Assembly (NCBI RefSeq): GCF_000426245.1
Contig: NZ_AUEZ01000021.1
Span: forward strand, 1-64,000
DNA: 64,000 bases
Reading direction: 5' to 3'
Origin: Bradyrhizobium sp. Ai1a-2
Lineage (GTDB): Bacteria > Pseudomonadota > Alphaproteobacteria > Rhizobiales > Xanthobacteraceae
Shown here: piece after piece, positions 17,447 through 26,226 of the stretch
Position numbering within the stretch: position 1 is the stretch's first letter
Layout of the letters: each line of letters opens with the position of its first letter
Position numbers and translations under genes: made by a program
Notes under the pieces: model-generated
Told to the model about the DNA's origin: nothing
Seen by the model: only the letters and a program-made list of their open reading frames with translations
Databases searched by the model: none

Positions 17447-20407
17447 ATGGCCAAGCATCCTCGCGCGGTTCCGTTGAAAACCAGGACATCCGGATCCACC
17501 AAGAAATCGACGGTCGTGGATCGCAAGGGCAAGCAAGAAGTCGCAGAATACAAGTCGGCTGCTGATGCGGGCGCCAGAACGCCGGAACGGAAAGGCGCCG
17601 AGCCCGAACGTGTGCGTAAGAGCGGAACCGCCAGGTCGCAGGACAAGGTTAGGCCGGACCGCCGGGCCGGCAAGCGCGAGGACAAGGCTCCAGCCTTCGC
17701 AAGGCCCGTGAGCAAGGCGCCATCACGTTCGTCGGAGGTGTTCAACCTCAACAAGATCGATCCTGCGATCAGAAAATCACCGACCAGGCTCAAGGACTGG
17801 CTCGATCTGCATATTCCGTGGCTTGTTGGTCCGCACATCTCGTCATTCGAGCCGGCGAACGGCCAGCGCGGCACGATCATGACGATCCGCGGCTCGAATT
17901 TCGCGCCCGCGCGCGCCGACAATCTGGTGACGATCGGCGGCACCAATGCGCCAGTGTTGGCGGCGAGCAATAACGAGCTCAAGGTCCTCGTGACAAAGGA
18001 TGTCGATACCGGCCCGGTCGAGGTCAAGGTCGGGACGCACACCACGACTGGCGTCGGCAATTTCGAGATCATGGGCTATCCGGGCGGGAGTGACGAGGAC
18101 GGCCCGCCGGTGTTCACCATGGGGGCGGGCGCGGGCGATGCCGGGGACGTCAACCCGATCGGCACGATCCGCGTGCTGGTGGTGGTGTGCCAGGCGGCCG
18201 ACCTGGTGCCGGCGAACCTCGCGAATGTGCGCACCACACTGAACGACCGCTGGACCAATGCGCAGACGTTCTACAGCCAGGCAAGCTATACCCGCACCAA
18301 CGTGCAGTTCGACATTGTCAATACCGCGGCAGCGCTCGACGGCAACTTCGCTGACTTCGTCGACCTCGCGGGCGCGCAGAACGTGATCTCCGGACAGAAG
18401 AACCGGATGGCGGCGATTGCGGCGCAGCATGCACAAGATGAGGGCTTCGACCTCAACACTTACCAGATGCTGTGCGTGGTGATCTTTACCAATAATGCTT
18501 TCATCCGCGCCTGGGGCGGAGTCGACACCCAGACTTTCTCCTACGACGACGGCAAGCCGGCGAGCGATCCCACTCACATCCACATCGACATCACGCTCGC
18601 TCAGAAGATCAACCTGCTCTGGATCAACGAGAACGCCAACTGGGGCCGGTTCGCACACGAATTCGGCCACAACATCGTCTCGGCGCCGACCGAGACGGGC
18701 GACGGTTCGGCCACCCTGGGCGAGGACGTCTACGGATCCGATTTGGTCGATTCCGGTGCGGCGACCGCGCAGGAGTTCGAGATGATGGGTGACCACGACA
18801 GCCATCCGATCTTCACCGGCTATCACCTGGAAAAGCTCGGCTATTACCAGGGGGTGAACATCAAGGAGCTGCAGTGGGACCGCAACCCGCACAGCGAGGA
18901 CGTCGACCTAATCGCCCACGGGCTGGCGGAGGACAACAACGCCAACCGGTTCCACCTCCTCAAGATCAAGATTTCGAACGCGCTCACCTATTTCGTCGAG
19001 GTGCGCCAGCGGCCCGGGACCACGACGCAGATTTTCGACGACAGCATTCCAATCGGCGCGGCGCCCAATCAGGGCGGCGTGATCGTGACCCGGGTGATCG
19101 CCGACGAGATGCACAACAACCAGCAGACCCGGTTCATAACCCTGATGCATGACAACAGGGTGCAGATCGCGAACGAGATCATCGAGGATCCGGCGCGAGC
19201 CCTGCGCATAACGGTGCTCAACGACTCGGTGCAGGCGCGTCCGCTGGTGTGCCGTGTGCGCGTGGAATGGTCGCAGACGATCGCCGACGACCCCAACGGC
19301 TCGTTCGATCTCAATGTCGAGCCGTGGGACTCGAACTGGCAGTCGCCCGACATCTGGGTCGATCGCGATCCGTTCGGCTCCTTCGACAATGGCACGGACT
19401 CCCAGGGCCGTCCGCTCGGCAACGGCGACAAGCCATGGGTCAACCACATCAACCAGTTCACCGCACGCGTGCACGTCAGCGGCGCGATGGGGGCAAGCAA
19501 CGTCAAGGTGACGTTCTACGCGATCACGCCGCCGGGCGTCGGTGACAACGGCAACTGGGCGCCGATCGCGGTGAAGACGATTGGCAACATTGCGCAGAAT
19601 GGCGCCATCGACACGTTCTGCAACTGGGTGCCAGTGGTGGGCAAGCACACCTGCCTGAAGGTCTATGCTTCGCAGCAGTTCGGGGAGATTTCAGGTGGCA
19701 ACAACGGCGCGCAGGAAAACGTATTCGAGTTCCAGGCGGCGGGCTCGAGTCCGGCGGACCCGCTGTTCATCAAGACGGCGGTCCGCAATCCGCTCGACGA
19801 ACCGCGCGCCGTGCAGCTCTCGATGCGCGGTCTGCCGCTTGGCTGGGCAGCGCAGATTCCACACGCCTGGGTCTGGCTCGAGGGCAAGGCAGAGAAGGAG
19901 ATCGACGTGATGGTGTGGCCGGTGGCCGACGTCAACGTTTACAAATTCGGCAAGAACAGGGAAGGGCGCTTCCCCGGCATGGCCCCCTTCCGCGTCGCCG
20001 GTTTCATCGAGCGCGGCTACAGCGTGGCGATGGATATTTCCAGCACAGTGCCAGGGTCGCGCTTTTATCCAATTGGCGGCACCTTCTACCGCGTAAACGT
20101 GCGCAAGAAGGCGACTATCCGCATGGAATTGGAGGGCAAGGGGCGCAAGGAGAACGTGACGGTGCACGGCGCGGTGTCGCCGGCGCGCGGTGACCAGCGC
20201 ATCCTCGTCGATGTGCTGCTCCCGGACGGCAAGACGCACCGTAGCACCGAGACCAAGACCAAGCCAAACGGAGCCTTCGACGCCAAGGTGAGCTTACTGG
20301 ACGAGAATAACAAGCTGCAGCAGGGCACTTACCGGGTGCAGAGCTTCATCTTCAACGCGGACGAACTCGCCGATGCGGAATCGAATGTACTGCAGGTGAC
20401 AAGGTGA
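17447..20407 (+). CDS. Large HEFGH metallopeptidase with IPT/TIG domain, M6-like
   Basis: A 986-aa protein. Residues 1-95 are Lys/Arg/Ala-rich, low-complexity and without a signal peptide. An IPT/TIG-type beta-sandwich follows (about 127-210, PHISSFEPANGQRGTIMTIRG). The peptidase domain carries the zinc motif HEFGH at residues 404-408. The downstream FEMMGDHDSHPIFTGYHLEKLGYY resembles the immune-inhibitor-A (M6) region, with a Met and a tryptophan/tyrosine-rich KxGY segment. The C-terminal half is predicted beta-rich, with repeated domains that could bind substrate or surface (for example WEPWDSNWQSP-like and GDKPWVNHINQFTARVH segments). It may act on host or competitor proteins. How it leaves the cell is unclear. 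M6 assignment is by motif order; another gluzincin-like family is possible. Confidence 0.75.
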   Translation: MAKHPRAVPLKTRTSGSTKKSTVVDRKGKQEVAEYKSAADAGARTPERKGAEPERVRKSGTARSQDKVRPDRRAGKREDKAPAFARPVSKAPSRSSEVFNLNKIDPAIRKSPTRLKDWLDLHIPWLVGPHISSFEPANGQRGTIMTIRGSNFAPARADNLVTIGGTNAPVLAASNNELKVLVTKDVDTGPVEVKVGTHTTTGVGNFEIMGYPGGSDEDGPPVFTMGAGAGDAGDVNPIGTIRVLVVVCQAADLVPANLANVRTTLNDRWTNAQTFYSQASYTRTNVQFDIVNTAAALDGNFADFVDLAGAQNVISGQKNRMAAIAAQHAQDEGFDLNTYQMLCVVIFTNNAFIRAWGGVDTQTFSYDDGKPASDPTHIHIDITLAQKINLLWINENANWGRFAHEFGHNIVSAPTETGDGSATLGEDVYGSDLVDSGAATAQEFEMMGDHDSHPIFTGYHLEKLGYYQGVNIKELQWDRNPHSEDVDLIAHGLAEDNNANRFHLLKIKISNALTYFVEVRQRPGTTTQIFDDSIPIGAAPNQGGVIVTRVIADEMHNNQQTRFITLMHDNRVQIANEIIEDPARALRITVLNDSVQARPLVCRVRVEWSQTIADDPNGSFDLNVEPWDSNWQSPDIWVDRDPFGSFDNGTDSQGRPLGNGDKPWVNHINQFTARVHVSGAMGASNVKVTFYAITPPGVGDNGNWAPIAVKTIGNIAQNGAIDTFCNWVPVVGKHTCLKVYASQQFGEISGGNNGAQENVFEFQAAGSSPADPLFIKTAVRNPLDEPRAVQLSMRGLPLGWAAQIPHAWVWLEGKAEKEIDVMVWPVADVNVYKFGKNREGRFPGMAPFRVAGFIERGYSVAMDISSTVPGSRFYPIGGTFYRVNVRKKATIRMELEGKGRKENVTVHGAVSPARGDQRILVDVLLPDGKTHRSTETKTKPNGAFDAKVSLLDENNKLQQGTYRVQSFIFNADELADAESNVLQVTR

Positions 20408-20515
20408 CGGGCCGATTGCCTGATCACTTGTCGCGTCCAGGTTGACCGGGCCTCAGATAGGGAGAACAGTCCCGAGACGCCTGCGATGGGCGGCAGTGCC
20501 GAGAGAATTACCGCT

Positions 20516-21409
20516 ATGCAGCAGAAGTCCGTCACGACTGATGTCCTTGAGATAGCCTATCGCGAATATGGCACGGCCGACGGCTGGCCCTGCATCATGG
20601 GCCACGGCTTTCCCTATGACGTACACGCCTACGCGGAGGCCGCGCCGCTCATTGCGCAGTCCGGTGCACGGGTGCTGGTGCCCTGGCTGCGCGGCTACGG
20701 GCCGACGCGATTTCTTTCCGACAAGACGCTGCGCTCTGGCCAGCAGGCGGCGCTCGGGGCCGATTTGCTTGCATTCATGGATGCGCTGAAAATCGAGCGC
20801 GCGGTGGTCGGCGGTTACGATTGGGGTGGGCGCGCAGCCTGTGTCGTCTCGGCGCTTTGTCCGGAACGCGTGGTGGGGCTCGTCTCCGGCAATTCCTACA
20901 ACATTCAGGACATCGCTCGCAGCATGGAGCCGGCCTCGCCGCTGGAAGAGGCCGCGCTCTGGTATCAGTATTTCTTTCACAACGAGCGAGGCCGCCGCGC
21001 GCTCCAGCACGACCGGACTGGCTTCGCCCGGCAACTCTGGTCGATGTGGTCGCCCAAATGGGCTTTTGACGATGCGATCTTTGCACGGAGCGCGGCTGCC
21101 TTCGACAATCCGGATTTCGTCGACGTCGTGATCCACTCTTACCGGCACCGTTATGCGCTAGTCGCAGGCGACCCCGCCTATGCCGCGATCGAGCAGCGGC
21201 TTGCCGCCCAACCGCCGATCTCCGTGCCGACGATCGCGATTGACGGCGATTCCGACGGCGTCAACCGTGGCACCGCCCATCATGCGCGCAAGTTCGAGGG
21301 CTTTTTTGAGCGGCGCGTCTTCCGTGATGCCGGCCACAATTTGCCGCAGGAAAGCCCGGTCGAATGGGCGCGGGCTGTGCACGACGTTTGGAAGGCCGCA
21401 GCCGGTTAG
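20516..21409 (+). CDS. Alpha/beta hydrolase, epoxide hydrolase/dehalogenase type
   Basis: A 297-aa alpha/beta hydrolase from the ATG at 20516; an in-frame ATG at 20486 adds ten residues. The oxyanion HG motif is GHGFPYD and the nucleophile elbow is GGYDWGGRA, so the nucleophile is Asp, as in epoxide hydrolases and haloalkane or fluoroacetate dehalogenases, not Ser. The catalytic acid is probably in IDGDSDGVN and the catalytic His in DAGHNLPQESP. The GYDWGGR elbow with PERVVGLVSGN fits the soluble epoxide hydrolase/fluoroacetate dehalogenase group. It stands alone between the metallopeptidase gene and a minus-strand hydrolase. The natural substrate cannot be inferred. Confidence 0.85.
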   Translation: MQQKSVTTDVLEIAYREYGTADGWPCIMGHGFPYDVHAYAEAAPLIAQSGARVLVPWLRGYGPTRFLSDKTLRSGQQAALGADLLAFMDALKIERAVVGGYDWGGRAACVVSALCPERVVGLVSGNSYNIQDIARSMEPASPLEEAALWYQYFFHNERGRRALQHDRTGFARQLWSMWSPKWAFDDAIFARSAAAFDNPDFVDVVIHSYRHRYALVAGDPAYAAIEQRLAAQPPISVPTIAIDGDSDGVNRGTAHHARKFEGFFERRVFRDAGHNLPQESPVEWARAVHDVWKAAAG

Positions 21410-21459
21410 GCGCCCTTCAGATATTCGGGATTGAACGTCAATGACTGCTAGGTGAAGCC

Positions 21460-22529
21460 TCAGAGTGAGCGGAGAAATTCCAGTAGATGCTCGAAATAGA
21501 AGGCCTGATCGTCCCACATGCAGAGGTGGCTGCCAGTCGGGCAAATGACCGCGCGCGCATTTGGCATCAATGCGGCCATCTTCTTCATGTCCTCCGGATC
21601 CATCTCATCCCACTGCGCACCGATCGTCAGCGTTTTGACCTTGATCCGATGCAACTCACCCCATCGATCCCAGTCCTTCTGATTGCCGGTGACAACGAAC
21701 TCGTTGGGTCCGAACATCTGCGTGTAGATGGCCAGGTTAGCGTGCCTTAGCGAGCGCGTGAATGATTCGGGCCACGGAACCGTGCGGCAGAGCATCTTGC
21801 TGTAGAGCAAGGTCAGAATCCGCTGATATTCCGGATCGTCATAACGGCCAGCGGCTTCCAAGGCGAGCATCGTCGACAGATCGGCCGGCGTCAGAAGCTG
21901 TCGCCGCAATGCTGCTGTCCGCATCTCGAAGGCGCGCATGCTGGCCGCCATATTCGAGATCACCAGCCCGCGTAGATGTTGCTGGTGCGTCAGCGCGTAA
22001 TCGATCGCCAACATCCCGCCCCAGGAGTGCCCGTATAGCACGAAATCATCGAGGCCCAGACCACGCCGGACTTCCTCTACCTCCTCGACATAGCGGCTAG
22101 TGTCCATAGCGATCGGTCATTCGGCTGATCCGAGTTGTTGCATCCGAGTTGATCGTAGTAGTGCATTTCGATGCCGGCCTGCGGCAGAAATGACTCCATC
22201 GACTCAAGGTATTCGTGACTAAAACCGGAGCCGCCATGCAGAAGAAGCACCTTAACGGCACCGCGTCCCATGCGTTTGGTCCAGACCTTGTACTTGCCAT
22301 CGACAACAGGAACCATGCGGATGCCAGCGGTCCGAATGTTCGGGGGATTCAAGCCGTCCGGGCTGGTGATCTCAAAACTATCATCGGCATCGCGTGAGGT
22401 TGCCGGGTCGTCGTGGGGCGCTTCCGCCGCGACGACCATCAAATTGCTATCGGTTATGTTTACGATCGCGGAAGCGACGCCGGTCGTGAGAAGGTCGCGG
22501 CGATTCAATATTCTGCAGTCCTCATCCAT
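21460..22529 (-). pseudogene. Tat-type proline-iminopeptidase-like hydrolase, split by a single-base frameshift
   Basis: Two adjacent frames together make one alpha/beta hydrolase of the proline iminopeptidase family. The first (start ATG at 22529) begins NRRDLLTTGVASAIV, a Tat-like signal, and carries the oxyanion segment LLLHGGSGFSHEYL and YYDQLGCNNSDQPNDRSLW. The second, in another frame, continues SRYVEEVEEVRRGLGLDDFVLYGHSWGG (nucleophile Ser) and ends with the catalytic His in PTGSHLCMWDDQAF. Family members read DxSLWT-x-x-R-F/Y-V-E-E-V without a break, so one base is missing at about 22098-22104. It would otherwise be a full-length 350-aa enzyme. The loss may be real or a sequencing error. 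Confidence 0.8.
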
Positions 22530-22691
22530 GTGTAGTAACGCACAAACCGCCCTCGGTGACTGTGCTTCTTTTGCCGCTGGCAGTGCACGCTTCATAGATG
22601 TTCGGTGGAACCAGCAAAAGTAAATTTTGGGCGATCTGTGCAATCGCTTGTCGCGGTAACGCCAAGGCGATTTTGCAAGACGGCGACAAGT

Positions 22692-24953
22692 CTAAAGAAG
22701 CCGAACCGTCACTTTGGCCTTGCCGTTGTTGTTTGGATAGAAGCTGTCGTACACCCACGGCAGACCTATCACTGCATCGTTCACATACAGAAAGAGTTCA
22801 CCGCCCCGGTCAGCCTTGAAGGTTGCCTTGTAAGCTTGAGGCGTCGTGTTGGGGACGGGAAGGGGATCGAGGAAGTATTCGTCCACGCCGGTCTCCCCGA
22901 TGCGGGCGATCACGCGATACCAGGGCCGGAACATGATGCGGCGCAGGAAGATGCCGGAATAGAACTTCCATCGGTCGTGACGATCGACAGTCGACGTGCG
23001 ATATCCGATCGGCGTGACTGGACGTCCGGCGTCCTCCCACGGTTCGGTCATGGTGATCAGAATTTCGTACTTGAATCCCGCGCGCACCGTCAGCCCCGTC
23101 GGCGCGCAAACCGTCGACGTCGCAAAATCCTTGGCCTCCTGAGCGATCCCCTTATCGACGGCGGCAAGATCGTTCTGAGGCGTGCCTGTGCAGAAGGCTC
23201 CCATCGAATCCGCTGCGTTGAACAGGAAATGGCTGGCCAACGTTGCGCCAAACCAAACCATGCCGACCGCCAGGACAAACGGCAGGACCTGTCTCTTCCC
23301 GACCTTGATAATGGTTTGATACAGAGCATTGGTTCGGAATGCATAAATCGCCTCGTGCACGATCCCTGATAGTGGCACTGGTGAGGCACGATCGCGCCAG
23401 ATCACGCGCATCGCGTCGCTGATGCGAGCGCTCAGCGAAGTGCCGACGCTCACTAGGAGGAGAACGGCGATGATGCCGACCGTGAACCATTCAGGATTTC
23501 CGGCGTACCAGTCTGTCCACCAATGGAAAGATTTCGGGAGGAAAGACTCAACGAACCGTACGAACTCCGACACCATCCTGAAATTTGAATCGTATTCGTG
23601 CTCTTGATTGCGGTTGTGAAAGAGCCAAAACGCGGCCAAGTGAAGCGACGCCGCAAGCGTTGCAAAATAGGCGATCCGCCGGAGCCAGACGAAATTCCAC
23701 AGCTTCTCTTGGGCGGCAAACCGCGCCTTCGCTCCCGCCGGCGTCTCAAATGTCTTTGAACCAAGCGGTGTGAGCTTTCCGTTGCGGGAGACGATCATGT
23801 ATTCCGGCGGGAGGCCGATTGGCGCGTAGGCGTTGCAGCCACTGTCGATCCGGTCGAACACGCTCTCATGAATCTTCGGCAAGGGCACATGGACGCCGAC
23901 TGAGGGATCGTTGCACAGGTCGGAGACCTTGCGCGGACCGTAGCGGTAGTAGGATCCCAGCCCGGAGCGCGAGTCATAGAGCCGGCCATCCTTATCCTGC
24001 GATGAGCTGATCCATTTCGTGGAATCCGGATCGGCGAAGGGCGCATTCTTGAAGATCAGGCCACGCTTGGTGGCCTCGTCCACCAGCCAGGACAGCGGCA
24101 CGAAGGATACCGCGTCATCGGGATATCCGCCGCCCACGTTGGCATGCATGCCGACAAACCAGACCTGGACCAGGCGTTCATCGTCGATCGTGGTCGGCAC
24201 GGGCGACTTGTCTTCGCCGTCTTCGGTCCAGAGCACGGGATGAAAGGTCGTCCTTTCATCGTCCAGCGCGAGCGCATGCCGGGCGCATCTTACGCGCTGG
24301 CTCAAGACACGATTCGGAAGCTCGAGCGGCCATACCCAGTTGCTGATGCCGCGCGTCATCTCGTCCATGGGTAACCCGTAGGCGGCGACCGTGTCCCAGA
24401 CACCGATGAACTCGATGCCGGGAATGTCCTTCCGGACTATCTTCGCGTAAGGTCTGTTACCCCGGAGGCGGTCGAGGACCGGCACGAGGATGTAGTCGCG
24501 AAGCGCTCGAAACAGTTTTTCGATGCGCCAGATGGAGTGATATCCCTTGGCGCGATAGGCCCGGTAGGCCTTTACGGCGCCGTCGTGTAATTCGGCCTCG
24601 GTATCGGCGACGACCAGACCTTGCTCGAGCATGAGCGCGGCCAGGACACGGAGGGTGAACGCGCCGCGGCTGAAGCCGAAGAGATAGATCTTGGAGTGGT
24701 TCTGGTGGTCGTAGTTGCGGCAGATGAATTCGTAGGCGTCGAGGATATTGCGCTTGAGACCGTAGCCGAAGGCGCCGCCTAAAATCGCCAGGGGAACGAA
24801 CGATGACGTGCCGACCCCATCGTCGTATTTCGCGGCTTGGGCATTGCCCTGGAGGTCCAGCGCCTGGAACATCCGCCAGACGTTCGTGCGCCAGACGCTG
24901 GAGGCAGCGTTACCGGTACCGTCAGAAAGAATGATGATCTTGGGGCTGGCCAT
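22692..24953 (-). CDS. DUF2235 (alpha/beta-hydrolase-like) protein with C-terminal membrane segments
   Basis: A 753-aa protein. Residues 1-390 are a DUF2235 domain: KIIILSDGTGNAASS at the start, the nucleophile elbow KIYLFGFSRGAFTLRVLA (Ser of GFSRG), FIGVWDTVAAYGLP and VQVWFVGMHANVGGGYPDD. These match the Ser, Asp and His positions of this domain, which occurs in type VI secretion phospholipase effectors (Tle1-like) and in many unstudied proteins. Three hydrophobic helices follow at roughly 425-445, 490-510 and 560-590, then a soluble tail. No T6SS gene lies in the window, and the membrane helices make a secreted effector less likely. A membrane-anchored lipase or hydrolase is the safer call. 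Confidence 0.82.
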   Translation of the reverse strand: MASPKIIILSDGTGNAASSVWRTNVWRMFQALDLQGNAQAAKYDDGVGTSSFVPLAILGGAFGYGLKRNILDAYEFICRNYDHQNHSKIYLFGFSRGAFTLRVLAALMLEQGLVVADTEAELHDGAVKAYRAYRAKGYHSIWRIEKLFRALRDYILVPVLDRLRGNRPYAKIVRKDIPGIEFIGVWDTVAAYGLPMDEMTRGISNWVWPLELPNRVLSQRVRCARHALALDDERTTFHPVLWTEDGEDKSPVPTTIDDERLVQVWFVGMHANVGGGYPDDAVSFVPLSWLVDEATKRGLIFKNAPFADPDSTKWISSSQDKDGRLYDSRSGLGSYYRYGPRKVSDLCNDPSVGVHVPLPKIHESVFDRIDSGCNAYAPIGLPPEYMIVSRNGKLTPLGSKTFETPAGAKARFAAQEKLWNFVWLRRIAYFATLAASLHLAAFWLFHNRNQEHEYDSNFRMVSEFVRFVESFLPKSFHWWTDWYAGNPEWFTVGIIAVLLLVSVGTSLSARISDAMRVIWRDRASPVPLSGIVHEAIYAFRTNALYQTIIKVGKRQVLPFVLAVGMVWFGATLASHFLFNAADSMGAFCTGTPQNDLAAVDKGIAQEAKDFATSTVCAPTGLTVRAGFKYEILITMTEPWEDAGRPVTPIGYRTSTVDRHDRWKFYSGIFLRRIMFRPWYRVIARIGETGVDEYFLDPLPVPNTTPQAYKATFKADRGGELFLYVNDAVIGLPWVYDSFYPNNNGKAKVTVRLL

Positions 24954-25324
24954 TTCGAACGGCCCTTGCTGAAACAGAGCTTGATCAATCTCGATAGCGT
25001 AGCAGGCGTGCTGGGGAGATCAACTTCAGATAGTGACGCGGTCGGCTTGCGTGCGCCGCAAAACGACAAAAAACAGGCGTGCACCCCAACGGTTGCTTGC
25101 GAGGGCTGCTTCGTCGCTTTGGAAACTTGCGGAGGAAATGGCCCGTTGCCGGGCGAAATAATTCAGCGTGCTTGCGGTCGCGGCTTGGCGTGCGGACCTG
25201 TCGCTGCAGCAGTTGGAAAAGGAACGACCGATGCGATTGGCAGTGCCGCGATCATCGCCGAGGACCGCGACATGCCTGATCGATCGACGCCTGTATCGGC
25301 GCCATAGCGGAGCGTATCTGGCGA
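24954..25324. other. 371-base intergenic region without a recognised gene
   Basis: This lies between the DUF2235 start and the end of the C1 peptidase gene, both on the minus strand. Small open frames are present on both strands, but none has a recognisable family or a good ribosome-binding site. It probably carries the promoter of the DUF2235 gene, which suggests that gene is transcribed separately from the peptidase gene. Confidence 0.4.
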
Positions 25325-26155
25325 TCAGGTCGTGACGTACATTGCCTTCCCTTGCGCCAGATACTGGAAGAGCTTGTAGCTCATCCAGATATAGCCGCCA
25401 CTGCCGTTCCACTGGTGACCCCAGTCCGGGCCGAAGCTGTTCTGGATCAGGATGGCTTGCTGGTCGTCGTCGTAGCCGATGATAAGCATGCAGTGGCCGA
25501 CGAGCTTGCCGTCCGGGCTCTTGTCCTTGTTGAAGGGGCCGGTCATCGGACTCGGCGAGGAACTGTTGTAACTCCCGAAGCCCTCGTTCAGCGCGGTGCC
25601 GTAGCAGAGCGCGCCACCATTGGCGATGACCGCCTTGATCGAATCGAGATCGGACGTATCCACCATCGCCCAGCCGGGAATCTTGAAACTCGCGTCGACC
25701 GTCGCGTTCGCATCGTAGCTCGACCAGAGCTCGGGGCAGCTCGGATAGTACGGCGCCGTTGCCCAGTTTGGCGTTCCTGCCTGGGTCAGAAGGTCGAGAT
25801 AGGAGTCGAGCCGCGAACCATTGCAGCTGCTGACGCCGTAGCTCTTCATGACCTGGATATAAATGTGAGCCGGGCTCGCCTGCAGCGACGCGGTCGACGG
25901 CGATTGCTTCGACGCGGCAGCGGCGGTGAAGGTGGCAAGACCATAGGTCGAGGCCCATGCGGCGCAACTGCCGGGACTGCCTTGGTGCTGCGCCGTGCCC
26001 TGCGCCTGCGGTGGCGGCAGATAATCGGGATTGACGGTTGCGGATGTGGGGAGTGCTCCGGTGAACATCGGCCGGATCGACCGCCCGGTCTCGACCGTTG
26101 TCGGATCATAGCCCGGATTGAAGACGGCGTTGAGAGCAGCTTGCGGCGTCGACAT
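25325..26155 (-). CDS. Papain-like (C1 family) cysteine peptidase without signal peptide
   Basis: A 276-aa protein starting at the ATG at 26155, where GGAGG stands five bases upstream. All papain landmarks are present: oxyanion Gln58 and catalytic Cys64 in QGSPGSCAAWAS, catalytic His221 in GHCMLIIGYDD, and Asn239 in QNSFGPDWG followed by GSGGYIWMSY. There is no pro-domain of normal size: only about 50 residues precede the catalytic core. No signal peptide is seen, so the enzyme may act in the cytoplasm or leave by a route not shown here. Bacterial C1 peptidases of this compact type are sparsely studied. It sits 71 bases after the beta-lactamase-fold gene and may be co-transcribed with it. Confidence 0.88.
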   Translation of the reverse strand: MSTPQAALNAVFNPGYDPTTVETGRSIRPMFTGALPTSATVNPDYLPPPQAQGTAQHQGSPGSCAAWASTYGLATFTAAAASKQSPSTASLQASPAHIYIQVMKSYGVSSCNGSRLDSYLDLLTQAGTPNWATAPYYPSCPELWSSYDANATVDASFKIPGWAMVDTSDLDSIKAVIANGGALCYGTALNEGFGSYNSSSPSPMTGPFNKDKSPDGKLVGHCMLIIGYDDDQQAILIQNSFGPDWGHQWNGSGGYIWMSYKLFQYLAQGKAMYVTT

Positions 26156-26226
26156 GAAAACCTCCATTGCGGGTTGTGAGAACGATGAGGAAAACCGTGT
26201 CGGGTGCGATGGTACGATCTCCGGCG

